A DNA stretch of 20,450 nt from Colimorpha_A sp045533115 (GTDB taxonomy: Bacteria; Bacillota; Clostridia; Oscillospirales; CAG-272). Made by a program: the position numbers and the translations under genes. The DNA lies in assembly GCA_045533115.1 (NCBI GenBank), contig JAZSHF010000079.1:1-20450 (forward strand). The letters are read 5' to 3'. The notes beneath the pieces are model-generated. The model searched no databases, was not told the DNA's origin, and saw only the letters and a program-made list of their open reading frames with translations. Below are positions 7,734-14,640 of the stretch, in pieces; positions within the stretch are counted from its first letter, which is position 1; the number at the start of each line of letters is the position of its first letter.

Positions 7734-7748
7734 CCTGCTTTTTATTTT
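7716..7748 (+). terminator. Terminator of the MarR-GT8 operon, overlapping the last stop codon
   Basis: Arms AAAAGCAGGT (7718-7727) and ACCTGCTTTT (7733-7742) pair around a five-base loop that contains most of the TGA stop (7731-7733). They are followed by more T residues (TTATTTTT). The arms share AGAAAAGCAGG and CCTGCTTTT with the hairpin at 4717-4750. Confidence 0.85.
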
Positions 7749-7786
7749 TAGCGGAATCCCACGATCCGCACACCCTCCGCCCGTTT

Positions 7787-8219
7787 CTTCGGGGTACCTT
7801 TCCCATAGGGAAAGCAAGAGGGCGTTTTGATGCTTCGCCGCGTTGTTTTACCTTCTCCCACTGGAGAAGGTGTAACGGTTGCTACGCAACCTACACCTCA
7901 GGAACCCTTTGACCGACACCTTCCCCTGAGGGGAAAGCAAGAGGGCGTTTTGATGCTTCGCCGCGTTGTTTTACCTTCTCCAGCGGGAGAAGGTGGCTGA
8001 GTGAGGCGAAGCCGAACGAAGTCGGATGAGGTGTATTGTACAATTAAAATTTGATTACGTCAAATCAAATGCATTACCCGTGGAACACCTCATCCGTCAA
8101 CCTTCGGTTGACACCTTCTCCCACTGGAGAAGGTATAACGGTTGCTTCGCAACCTACACCTCATACGCCCCTTCGGGGTACCTTTCCCATAGGGAAAGCA
8201 AGAGGGCGTTTTGATGCTT
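7787..8219. repeat. Modular intergenic hairpin repeats between convergent operons
   Basis: This stretch has no convincing gene and is built from a few short modules. A 49-base unit is identical at 7787-7835 and 8171-8219. A 51-base unit is identical at 7808-7858 and 7931-7981. A third 51-base unit at 7850-7900 recurs at 8113-8163 with two differences. Most modules are hairpins: CCTTCTCC/GGAGAAGG with loop CACT, GGTTGC/GCAACC with a three-base loop, GTCAACC/GGTTGAC, and CTTTCCC/GGGAAAG. An inverted pair (about 8024-8035 and 8085-8096, GGATGAGGTGT against ACACCTCATCC) encloses a unique AT-rich core. Similar modular repeats are common in gut Clostridia genomes; they may be REP/MITE-like and need a transposase from elsewhere. 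Confidence 0.85.
8021..8098. repeat. Inverted-repeat-bounded AT-rich unit inside the repeat cluster
   Basis: GGATGAGGTGT on the left and ACACCTCATCC on the right are perfect inverted copies about 50 bases apart. Between them is a unique AT-rich core with its own 8-bp hairpin (8049-8056 pairs with 8063-8070, six-base loop). The layout resembles a very small non-autonomous element or a folded-RNA module. Confidence 0.5.
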
Positions 8220-8228
8220 TTATTCGTT

Positions 8229-9713
8229 TTATCTTTTTGTTTCCTTCACGAGCGAGGCGATCTTTTTGCGGAGCGCTTTTGTATTATAACGCGGTGACAT
8301 TCTCCACGCCCAGTTACCCGAGGCGGTCGAGGGCATATTCATTCTGCCCTCCTCGCTCGTCAGCTCAAGGTAATCCTGCATCTGAACGACGGCGAGATTT
8401 GCCCTGCTTTCAAAGGCAAGGCGGATAACGCTGTAAACACGGCTCTCACCCTTGACCTTTTTGCGCTCACGGTCAAGGCACTCCTCAGCGTCCTTCGGAA
8501 GCTCCATTATCCAGCTCTTCGCACAGTCGCTGTCGTGTGACGAGGTATAGACTATGCAGTTTTCGGTTTTGTAGTTTTTCGGCAGATAGTCGCTGTTATC
8601 GTCGTAGAATGCAAAGGGCAGCATCTTCATTCCCGGGAAGTCCGTTTCGGCAAGAAGCGCCTTCACGTCATCGGTTATAACGCCGAGATCCTCGGCAATT
8701 ATCCTTGCTTTCGGCAAATTTTCGTTCACCGCCTTGAAAAGCTCACTGCCGGGGGCATCGTTCCACCAACCGCCCACCGCCGTTTCATCGCCGTATGGAA
8801 TTGCATAATAGCCTGCAAATCCGCGGAAATGGTCGATCCTTACTATATCGTAGAGCTTAAATGCGCGCCCGATCCTCTTCAGCCACCACTCAAAGCCGTC
8901 ATTTTTCATTTTTTCCCAATTATAAATGGGATTCCCCCAAAGCTGACCGAGGTCGGAAAATGCATCCGGCGGAACGCCCGCAACGAGCGTGGGGTTATAA
9001 TTCTCGTCAAGGAGAAACTGCTCGGGGGAAGCCCAAACGTCAACGCTGTCGTGCGCGACGTAGATCGGCATATCGCCTATAAGCATTATCCCCTTTTTCT
9101 TTGCGTAAAGGCGCAGAGTTTGCCACTGACGGTCAAATTCAAACTGCACCCAGCGCCAGAACGCCATTTCATTCTCGTAACGAGAGGCGTTTGCGGAAGC
9201 GGTCTTATAGTCACTTTCGCTCTTCTCCCAAAGCGTCCACGACGCGTAGCCGTTCTTTGTCTTCAGCGCCATAAACAGCGCGTAATCCTCTATCCAATCG
9301 GCGTTTTTGCGAAGAAACGCGCGGTATTCGGCGTTCGGGACGAAGCGTGAAAACGCCGTTCTGAGAGCCTTATAGCGGTTTTCGAACAGCCAACCGTAAT
9401 TGATCTTTTTATCGCGGTTTTTCTGCTCGTCAAGCTCATCTTTCGTCAAAAGCCCCTTTGACGCGAGCAGCTCAAGGTCGATAAAATACGGATTGCCCGC
9501 GCCCGATGCGGGCGACTGATAGGGGCTGTCGCCGTATGAGGTCGGGTTGAGCGGAAGCGTCTGCCAGCATTTATGTCCCGTATCGCGCAAAAAATCTATG
9601 AATTTGTAGGCTTCGCTGCCGAACGAGCCAATTCCGTACTTACTCGGAAGCGCGCTTATCGGCATAAGTATTCCTGCCTTGTGCTTAAAGCCGAAGTTTT
9701 TAAGCCTTGCCAT
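8229..9713 (-). CDS. malQ: 4-alpha-glucanotransferase (amylomaltase, GH77)
   Basis: A 494-residue cytoplasmic enzyme that transfers alpha-1,4-glucan segments between maltodextrins and releases glucose, in glycogen or maltodextrin use. The three GH77 catalytic residues are visible at the expected spacing: D294 in VRIDHFRGF, E341 in IAEDLG and D394 in SSHDSD. The substrate-shaping PLNPTSYGDSPYQSPA block is near residues 50-65. The start at 9713 is chosen because an AAGGAG ribosome site (complement at 9721-9726) lies seven bases upstream and the family's N-terminus begins there; the frame stays open 31 codons further without such support. It stands alone between the repeat cluster and the terminator of the next minus-strand unit. 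No dedicated maltose transporter is nearby. Confidence 0.95.
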   Translation of the reverse strand: MARLKNFGFKHKAGILMPISALPSKYGIGSFGSEAYKFIDFLRDTGHKCWQTLPLNPTSYGDSPYQSPASGAGNPYFIDLELLASKGLLTKDELDEQKNRDKKINYGWLFENRYKALRTAFSRFVPNAEYRAFLRKNADWIEDYALFMALKTKNGYASWTLWEKSESDYKTASANASRYENEMAFWRWVQFEFDRQWQTLRLYAKKKGIMLIGDMPIYVAHDSVDVWASPEQFLLDENYNPTLVAGVPPDAFSDLGQLWGNPIYNWEKMKNDGFEWWLKRIGRAFKLYDIVRIDHFRGFAGYYAIPYGDETAVGGWWNDAPGSELFKAVNENLPKARIIAEDLGVITDDVKALLAETDFPGMKMLPFAFYDDNSDYLPKNYKTENCIVYTSSHDSDCAKSWIMELPKDAEECLDRERKKVKGESRVYSVIRLAFESRANLAVVQMQDYLELTSEEGRMNMPSTASGNWAWRMSPRYNTKALRKKIASLVKETKR

Positions 9714-9762
9714 TTGGATTCTCCTTGGGATTAAAAAATAATTATCTTCTGAAGCAAGGTGC

Positions 9763-9804
9763 AAAAAAGCCCCTTCCCGATTATAGAATTGATCGGTAAG
9801 GGGC
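9763..9804 (-). terminator. Rho-independent terminator of the efp unit
   Basis: On the minus strand GCCCCTTACCGAT pairs with ATCGGGAAGGGGC across a short loop with one mismatch (9769-9804), followed by six T residues (complement 9763-9768). It lies 20 bases after the stop of the cysteine-rich protein gene and ahead of malQ. Confidence 0.88.
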
Positions 9805-9824
9805 AATTTCTGTCATTGGTCGGA

Positions 9825-10178
9825 TTACTCCTCGGTTTCTTCTTCCTTGTCGTCCTCGTCGCAAAGGATGCAGTCGGTGCAGTCCTCCTCGTCGCAGTCG
9901 TCGCAGAAGCAGTAGTCGTCATCGTCGCAGTCGCAATCGCAATCACAGTCACAATCGCAGTCATAGTACTCGGTCTCAAGGTCGCCGAGGTCGTGGTCTA
10001 CCTCGTCGATATAGTCCTCAAGGTATTCGGCTACGTCGCCGAGGTCTGCGATCTCGTTTGCCATTTCGTCAAGAGTCTCAACGATAGCAGCCAGGAGCTT
10101 GCCCTCGGGCTTGGTCTCGTCGATGCTGAGCCCTGCGAGAAGTCCCTTCAGATATGCGGTCTTTTCGGTAATGTTCAT
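9825..10178 (-). CDS. CD1247-like acidic protein with a (Cys-Asp)6 tail
   Basis: A 117-residue protein. Residues 1-70 are a predicted helical, acidic region (EKTAYLKGLLAGLSID, then LDEMANEIADLGDVAEYLED) resembling the clostridial CD1247 N-terminal domain. In relatives the C-terminal part is usually a zinc-ribbon-like segment. Here residues 74-85 are six Cys-Asp dipeptides, followed by a second cluster with cysteines at 90, 92, 95, 100, 103 and 106 and a Glu-rich end: 12 cysteines in all, suggesting metal binding. The start at 10178 has a GGAGG site (complement 10187-10191) eight bases upstream; an earlier ATG in frame has none. It follows efp on the same strand after a hairpin. Function is unknown. 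Confidence 0.8.
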   Translation of the reverse strand: MNITEKTAYLKGLLAGLSIDETKPEGKLLAAIVETLDEMANEIADLGDVAEYLEDYIDEVDHDLGDLETEYYDCDCDCDCDCDCDDDDYCFCDDCDEEDCTDCILCDEDDKEEETEE

Positions 10179-10210
10179 TGTAAATTCCTCCGTGATTTTA
10201 TTCTTTACAG

Positions 10211-10241
10211 AAAACGCCGACGGAAATCCCATCGGCGTTTT
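10211..10241 (-). terminator. Hairpin between efp and the CD1247-like gene
   Basis: AAAACGCCGA (10211-10220) and TCGGCGTTTT (10232-10241) form a perfect 10-bp stem with an 11-base loop and end in four T residues on either strand. It probably reduces rather than abolishes read-through, as no separate promoter for the downstream gene is obvious. Confidence 0.7.
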
Positions 10242-10250
10242 GATTCAATA

Positions 10251-10808
10251 TTATGCGCGCTCGATGTACTCGCCCGTACGGGTATCGATCTTAAGAATAT
10301 TTCCGATCTCGATGAAGAGCGGAACCTTAACGGTCGCACCGGTCTCAAGCGTTGCGGGCTTGGTAGTACCGGTAGCGGTATCTCCCTTGAAGCCGGGCTC
10401 GGTATCGGTAACCTCCAGCTCAACGAACGTGGGGGGCTCAACGGAGAATACGTTGCCCTTATAAGAAAGTATCTTACAGGTCATATTTTCCTTAACAAAG
10501 CGGAAGTTGTCGTCGAGCTTCGATGCTTCGAGGGGAGTCTGCTCGTAGGTCTCGGTATCCATAAAGTAGTAGAGCTCGCCGTCGTTATACAGGTATTCCA
10601 TTTCCTTTCTTTCGATATATGCGTTCTCGAACTTATCGGTAGGGGAGAAGGTTCTCTCAATAACCGATCCCGTAATTACGTTCTTGATCTTGGTGCGGAC
10701 GAAAGCGGCACCTTTTCCGGGCTTAACGTGCTGGAATTCAACTACCTGCATTACGTTTCCGTCCATGTCAAAGGTAAGACCGTTTCTGAAATCTCCGGCT
10801 GTAACCAT
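10251..10808 (-). CDS. efp: Translation elongation factor P
   Basis: A 185-residue tRNA-shaped factor that binds between the P and E sites and helps ribosomes through polyproline stretches. The N-terminal KOW-like domain carries the loop HVKPGKGAAF with the tip lysine K32, the residue that is modified in other bacteria. The central and C-terminal OB domains are complete, including FVELEVTDTEPG and the family's C-terminal GNILKIDTRTGEYIER. Full family length. A GGAGG site (complement 10818-10822) is nine bases before the ATG and a good promoter lies upstream. No modifying enzyme of the EpmA or EarP type is in the window. Identification is secure. Confidence 0.98.
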   Translation of the reverse strand: MVTAGDFRNGLTFDMDGNVMQVVEFQHVKPGKGAAFVRTKIKNVITGSVIERTFSPTDKFENAYIERKEMEYLYNDGELYYFMDTETYEQTPLEASKLDDNFRFVKENMTCKILSYKGNVFSVEPPTFVELEVTDTEPGFKGDTATGTTKPATLETGATVKVPLFIEIGNILKIDTRTGEYIERA

Positions 10809-10852
10809 ATTATTATTCCTCCAAAAATTATATACATTATTTTACAAATACT

Positions 10853-10881
10853 ATTGTACCTTATTTTTTCGTATTTTGCAA
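10853..10881 (-). promoter_or_regulatory. efp promoter
   Basis: On the minus strand a TTGCAA -35 box (10876-10881) and a TACAAT -10 box (10853-10858) are 17 bases apart, about 30-40 bases before the efp ribosome site. Confidence 0.65.
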
Positions 10882-11075
10882 TAGGTTTTTGATAATTTAA
10901 TGAAGAAGTAACGGTTTTTTGACGGTATTTTCCTATCGTAATCGACTTTTGATGTTTATTAAGGCATAATTCCAACGCAAAGTTTTCCGCCACTATATGC
11001 CGCAGTGCCATATTGATAACGAGCATCAATACACCGAATCGGCGTATGAGCTTGGGGTTAAGTAAATGGATTCTA
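10882..11075. other. Non-coding gap between HAD gene terminator and efp promoter
   Basis: About 190 bases with no supported gene. Short frames on both strands lack ribosome sites and recognisable motifs. Nothing else is visible here. Confidence 0.6.
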
Positions 11076-11100
11076 AAAAAGGCGGACAAATCCGCCTTTT
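11075..11100 (-). terminator. Terminator of the HAD phosphatase gene
   Basis: AAAAGGCGGA (11077-11086) and TCCGCCTTTT (11091-11100) make a perfect 10-bp stem with a CAAA loop, extended to six T residues on the minus strand. The first stem base is also the last base of the gene's stop codon. Confidence 0.88.
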
Positions 11101-11930
11101 CAAAATTTATATATTCCCTTTTCGATGTCGTAAATTATCCGCGCAAGCGCATGCTCTTCATTGCTGACGGTAACGTAGTCGGCAGCCGCCCTCGCCTTTT
11201 CGGAGCAGTTTGCAACGGCGATGCCGTATCTTGCCTCGCGCAGCATTCCAACGTCGTTATCGAAATCGCCGACCGCAACGGTCTTATTCATATCGCAGCC
11301 GAGACAGCTTACAAGCTTACGAAGTCCGAGCCCCTTATCGACTCCCTTTGGCAGAATTTCAAAAAGGTGCTTTTCGGAACGGACGAAGGTGAAATTTTCG
11401 GCAAGCGGATGCTCACAGAGCGCCTTTGTCACCGCCGCCATTTCGTCTTCATAGCAGACGGCAAAAATTATCTTCGCTATCGGCTCGGTGACCTCGCGGT
11501 AATGACAGACGATATTCGGCAGTCCCGTCAAGCTTCTGAAATGCTTCTGAACCTCATTTTCCTTTGAAAAATAGGTGTTTTCGAAGGTGATCGTCTGTAT
11601 TCCGACGGTCGGAAAATTTTTATCAATATGCTCGACAAGCTCAAGCACCTCGGGCGGCATACCGCCATATATCCAAAGATACTTCCCCGAGACAGCGTCG
11701 TAAACCCCGCCGCCGTTCACGCATCCAAAAGGAACGTTCGGCTGTGCCGCCCTGTAAGCGTCCATCGAATAGTACGGCATTCTGCCTGTGATAAAGGTAA
11801 AAAGTCCGCCCTCTCGCTTAAAATATTCGATCGCCTCGCTGTTCTCTGCCGAAACGGTCTTGTCATTTTTGTAAAGCGTACCGTCAAGGTCGGTACATAT
11901 TAAAATTTCATCAAATTTTCCCATTTTCAT
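11100..11930 (-). CDS. Cof-type HAD-IIB family hydrolase
   Basis: A 276-residue phosphatase of the haloacid dehalogenase superfamily, subclass IIB, which usually removes phosphate from small sugar or nucleotide phosphates. Motif I is DLDGTL with nucleophile D14 and general acid D16; motif II is the Thr/Ser in FITGRM; motif III is K199 in LPKGVDKG; motif IV is GDFDND with D222 and D226 for magnesium. The cap domain lies between about residues 85 and 190. Two starts are possible (MKMGK at 11930 or MGK at 11924); neither has a strong ribosome site, which is unusual here. It has its own promoter and terminator. The substrate cannot be told from sequence. Confidence 0.88.
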   Translation of the reverse strand: MKMGKFDEILICTDLDGTLYKNDKTVSAENSEAIEYFKREGGLFTFITGRMPYYSMDAYRAAQPNVPFGCVNGGGVYDAVSGKYLWIYGGMPPEVLELVEHIDKNFPTVGIQTITFENTYFSKENEVQKHFRSLTGLPNIVCHYREVTEPIAKIIFAVCYEDEMAAVTKALCEHPLAENFTFVRSEKHLFEILPKGVDKGLGLRKLVSCLGCDMNKTVAVGDFDNDVGMLREARYGIAVANCSEKARAAADYVTVSNEEHALARIIYDIEKGIYKF

Positions 11931-12032
11931 TTATTGCAGCAGAGCTTCGGCGCGCCGTTTTACCCAACAGCCCGTGTATATTTTTGCGTAAACAGCGCTC
12001 ATTTTTCAGCTCTTTTCTTTTTATTACGGCTA

Positions 12033-12061
12033 ATAATAGCACAATTTCGGCATAAAATCAA
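12033..12061 (-). promoter_or_regulatory. Promoter of the HAD phosphatase gene
   Basis: Minus-strand TTGATT (12056-12061) and TATTAT (12033-12038) are 17 bases apart, immediately after the nagB terminator and about 100 bases before the HAD start codon. Confidence 0.6.
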
Positions 12062-12070
12062 GTTTATGAA

Positions 12071-12096
12071 GAAAAGCACTCATTCGAGTGCTTTTC
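12071..12096 (-). terminator. nagB terminator
   Basis: GAAAAGCACTC (12071-12081) pairs perfectly with GAGTGCTTTTC (12086-12096) around a four-base loop, ten bases after the nagB stop codon. The 3' arm ends in four T residues on the minus strand. Confidence 0.82.
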
Positions 12097-12106
12097 CGTT
12101 ATCATT

Positions 12107-12892
12107 TTACTTCTCGTTCTTATAGATTTCCTTGAAATACTTATAGGTATCGACCTTGAGCTCGCCGCAAGCCGCCTCGTCGCAGGCGATGATGCCATCC
12201 TTATGGAGCTGGAGCGCGCTGATGGTCCAAGCGTGGTCAACGCCGCCCTCAACACAGTGACGGAGAGCGCGTGCCTTATTGTGACCGCTGATAAGGAGAA
12301 GCACCTGCTTCGAATCGCAAACGGTGCCGACACCGACCGAAAGCGCGGTCTTCGGAACCTTATTCACATCGTTTCCGAAGAAACGGGAGTTTACGATAAG
12401 GGTGTCCTCGGTAAGAGCGCGCACGCCTGTGCGCGAGGCAAGAGAGGTGAAGGGCTCGTTGAACGCGATGTGTCCGTCGACGCCGCTTCCGCCGAGGAAG
12501 AGGTCTATTCCGCCGTAGGACGCGATCTTGTCCTCGTATCTCTGACATTCAGCCTCAAGATCAGGTGCCATACCGTTGAGAATGTTTATGTTTTCTTTAG
12601 GAATGTCGATATGGTTAAAGAAGTTATCGTGCATAAAGTACCAGTAGCTCTGGTCGTGCTCGCGGGGAAGGCCAACGTACTCGTCCATATTAAAGGTCAC
12701 TACGTTCTTGAAGGTAACCTTTCCTGCCTTGTTCATTTCGGCAAGTCTTTTATAAACGCCGAGGGGCGAGGAACCGGTCGGCAGACCGAGAATAAACGGA
12801 CGGTCCTCCTTGTGGTTATTGATGGCGTCAGCAATATGCTGAGCAGCCCATTCACTCATGGCTTCGTAATTGTCTTTGATAATAAGTTTCAT
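12107..12892 (-). CDS. nagB: Glucosamine-6-phosphate deaminase
   Basis: A 261-residue cytoplasmic enzyme converting glucosamine-6-phosphate to fructose-6-phosphate and ammonia, the last step of amino-sugar breakdown. The phosphate-binding loop LPTGSSPLG is at residues 37-45. The active-site residues D70 and E71 (NMDEYV) and the D139-G-H141 / E146 block (VDGHIAFNEP) are at family spacing. Length is normal. A GGGG-type ribosome site (complement 12901-12906) lies eight bases before the ATG and a good promoter is upstream. It stands alone: nagA is not adjacent. Its product joins the same hexose-phosphate pool as the neighbouring MtlD-like enzyme. Confidence 0.97.
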   Translation of the reverse strand: MKLIIKDNYEAMSEWAAQHIADAINNHKEDRPFILGLPTGSSPLGVYKRLAEMNKAGKVTFKNVVTFNMDEYVGLPREHDQSYWYFMHDNFFNHIDIPKENINILNGMAPDLEAECQRYEDKIASYGGIDLFLGGSGVDGHIAFNEPFTSLASRTGVRALTEDTLIVNSRFFGNDVNKVPKTALSVGVGTVCDSKQVLLLISGHNKARALRHCVEGGVDHAWTISALQLHKDGIIACDEAACGELKVDTYKYFKEIYKNEK

Positions 12893-12926
12893 AACTTTTA
12901 CCCCTTAATAATTAAATTACCCTTAA

Positions 12927-12955
12927 ATTATATCACTGTTTTTTCGCTTTGTAAA
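12927..12955 (-). promoter_or_regulatory. nagB promoter
   Basis: Minus-strand TTTACA (12950-12955) and perfect TATAAT (12927-12932), 17 bases apart. The start region just downstream contains two close copies of AATTTAAGGG / AATTATTAAGGGG, which may bind a regulator, although no operator palindrome is clear. Confidence 0.72.
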
Positions 12956-13365
12956 GAGTTTTAACACAATTTTTACTGCCCGATTGCGCTGATCTTACAC
13001 ATTTTCTTTGTCGAAACAGCCGCATTGTGCGTTTTGATCGCCGTGCCCGCACAGCAGGAAGCTCAACGGAGCCTAACGTGATTTTCTCAACGAACGCAAA
13101 GCTCCCGCTCTCAAAAGCCTTTGATATATTTCCGCACTCTCCATATAATATTCAAAATGGGTATCGCACGTCACAAAAATGTGCCTGTCAAAGGTCAGTT
13201 TGTTCACGGTTTTCCTTTCGGATATGGTTGTGCGCATAATTTTTAACCGCGTCAGTAATTATTTGAATTATAAGCCGATGTCAATAAGAAATGAGCAGTG
13301 ATAAGGTTGATAGTTTTGACAGCGGCGGCGCTTTGCTTTTGGGTCACGTTATGGTGCACAAAAAA
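12956..13365. other. Long intergenic gap between nagB and the sugar operon
   Basis: About 410 bases without a secure gene. It holds the possible small reading frame noted separately. I see no tRNA, riboswitch or tandem repeat. Confidence 0.55.
13073..13207 (-). CDS. Possible 44-residue small or decayed gene
   Basis: In the gap between nagB and mtlD a GTG at 13205-13207 (complement) has an AAAGGA site five bases upstream (complement 13213-13218) and a TTGACA/TAATTA promoter-like pair with 17-base spacing (13256-13284). The peptide begins NKLTFDRHIFVTCDTHFEYY and runs to a TAG at 13073. The region around 13100 onward stays open in a different frame up to the nagB promoter, which suggests a frameshifted remnant rather than a complete gene. 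I do not recognise the product. Confidence 0.22.
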   Translation of the reverse strand: MNKLTFDRHIFVTCDTHFEYYMESAEIYQRLLRAGALRSLRKSR

Positions 13366-13392
13366 GAACAGGGCGGAAAAACCGTCCTGTTC
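13361..13392 (-). terminator. Terminator of the sugar operon
   Basis: GAACAGGGCGG (13366-13376) pairs with CCGTCCTGTTC (13382-13392) around five A residues, with one G-U pair. On the minus strand it is followed by six T residues. It marks the end of the operon about 18 bases after the mtlD-like stop codon. Confidence 0.9.
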
Positions 13393-13410
13393 GTTTTTAT
13401 TTGATTTTAC

Positions 13411-14625
13411 TTAAATAACATCACCAAGCTCGCGAGCCTTTATCTTGTCGGCAGCTCTGCGAAGTTCTCCAAGAGTCTTTCCACTAATAAGAAGACGGTA
13501 ATTCTCAAGTATCATTTTTGCAAGAGCGTCTTCACCCTCAAGTCCCGACACCTCGGAAAGCACCTTCGCCGCATTCTCGGCATTCTGCTCCATTCCCTCC
13601 GCCTCGTTGATATAACGAACAAGGGCGGCAGCCGCGCCGATGGTGATATAAGCAGGTGTGACACCGTTTTTCATTGCAAGATTTGCCGCACCGATAAGTC
13701 TGTCAGCGCTTGAAAGCTTACGCTTAGGATCTCCGCCTACACGCTTACAGGTATCCTTGAGTGCTGCATTTGTAAATCGTACGAGAAGATCGTCGATGTG
13801 CTTGAGTATATCCTCAAGCGGAACTCCGTAGCAGAGCGAAAGAGCGCGCGCACTTTCCTGAACGGCGTTGCGTACTATAACGTATACCTCTTCTACGTCA
13901 ATCGCTTCATATATGTATTCAAGTCCGAGCACATCTCCGAGATACGCGCAGGTCGCGTGTCCCATATTATGAATATAGAGCTTTCTTTTGATATAAAAAT
14001 CAAACGGCTCGAAAGGAACCATATTCCTTATCTTAGGCATCTCTCCCTTGAACGCCGCCTTGTCTACAGGCAAAAAGCCGTAACGCTCAACGCAAACGCG
14101 CAAAGGATTTCCGTCCTTCATCTCCTCAGTCTGAACGGGAACCATACGTCCGATAGACGCCTCAACGAGTCCTACGTTCTCATCAAACCAAGCGCACTCG
14201 TCAGGGGTGAGTTCTGCCTTTATCATTTCCTCAATCACCTTATTTGCGTCCATAAGATTTTCGCATATAAGTATGTTGAGCGGCTTTGCGGCGAGAGTCA
14301 TACGCTTGCGCAAGCCTGCAACGATATTTGGTATGATAAATTTAAGAATATTTACGCCTACCGCCGTTGCCATAATATCAGCCTCGGCTATTACGGCAGC
14401 TACCGCCTCGGTATCGTTTCCGTTTACCGCGCATACGTTGACAACTTCAATGTCCTCGTGGCTCTCTCCCGAAACAATTCTTACGGGATATTTTCCTTCG
14501 CGGTTAAGCCCCTCTACAACGGGCGCCGCAACGTCAATAAAGGTCGTCTTGAATCCGGATGCCGAAAAGAGCGCACCGATAAATCCGCGTCCGATATTTC
14601 CGCCCCCGTACATAACTGCTTTCAT
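13411..14625 (-). CDS. mtlD: Mannitol-1-phosphate 5-dehydrogenase-like polyol-phosphate dehydrogenase
   Basis: A 404-residue NAD-dependent enzyme of the long-chain polyol dehydrogenase family, normally oxidising mannitol-1-phosphate to fructose-6-phosphate. The dinucleotide-binding loop GGGNIGRGFIG is at residues 7-17. The catalytic signature K-x4-N-x2-H is present as K215, N220 and H223 in KLYIHNMGH, followed by AYLG as in MtlD. It is somewhat longer than typical MtlD (about 380). The AAAGGA ribosome site overlaps the stop of the upstream SorE-like gene, so the two are co-translated. No mannitol PTS is present, so the hexitol phosphate probably comes from the SorE-like reaction rather than from imported mannitol. 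It is the last gene of the operon; exact stereospecificity is uncertain. Confidence 0.85.
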   Translation of the reverse strand: MKAVMYGGGNIGRGFIGALFSASGFKTTFIDVAAPVVEGLNREGKYPVRIVSGESHEDIEVVNVCAVNGNDTEAVAAVIAEADIMATAVGVNILKFIIPNIVAGLRKRMTLAAKPLNILICENLMDANKVIEEMIKAELTPDECAWFDENVGLVEASIGRMVPVQTEEMKDGNPLRVCVERYGFLPVDKAAFKGEMPKIRNMVPFEPFDFYIKRKLYIHNMGHATCAYLGDVLGLEYIYEAIDVEEVYVIVRNAVQESARALSLCYGVPLEDILKHIDDLLVRFTNAALKDTCKRVGGDPKRKLSSADRLIGAANLAMKNGVTPAYITIGAAAALVRYINEAEGMEQNAENAAKVLSEVSGLEGEDALAKMILENYRLLISGKTLGELRRAADKIKARELGDVI

Positions 14626-14640
14626 AATATTTTAGTCCTT

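Noticed and set aside
7787..8219. CRISPR array
   Set aside because: The repeats are few, of different kinds, unevenly spaced and without unique spacers of constant length; no cas genes are nearby.
7523..8428. Short proteins read through the repeat cluster
   Set aside because: They consist of translated hairpin repeats and have no ribosome sites or known motifs.
9780..9785. TATAAT on the minus strand as a malQ promoter
   Set aside because: It sits inside the loop and stem of the preceding terminator and the nearest -35-like sequence has poor spacing (15-16 bases).
9714..9806. Longer N-terminus for MalQ (31 extra residues)
   Set aside because: The added part runs through the upstream terminator region, and a good AAGGAG site points to the start at 9713.
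9924..9959. Plain DNA microsatellite
   Set aside because: The six-base repeat is in frame in a supported gene and its third codon positions vary while the Cys-Asp peptide is kept.
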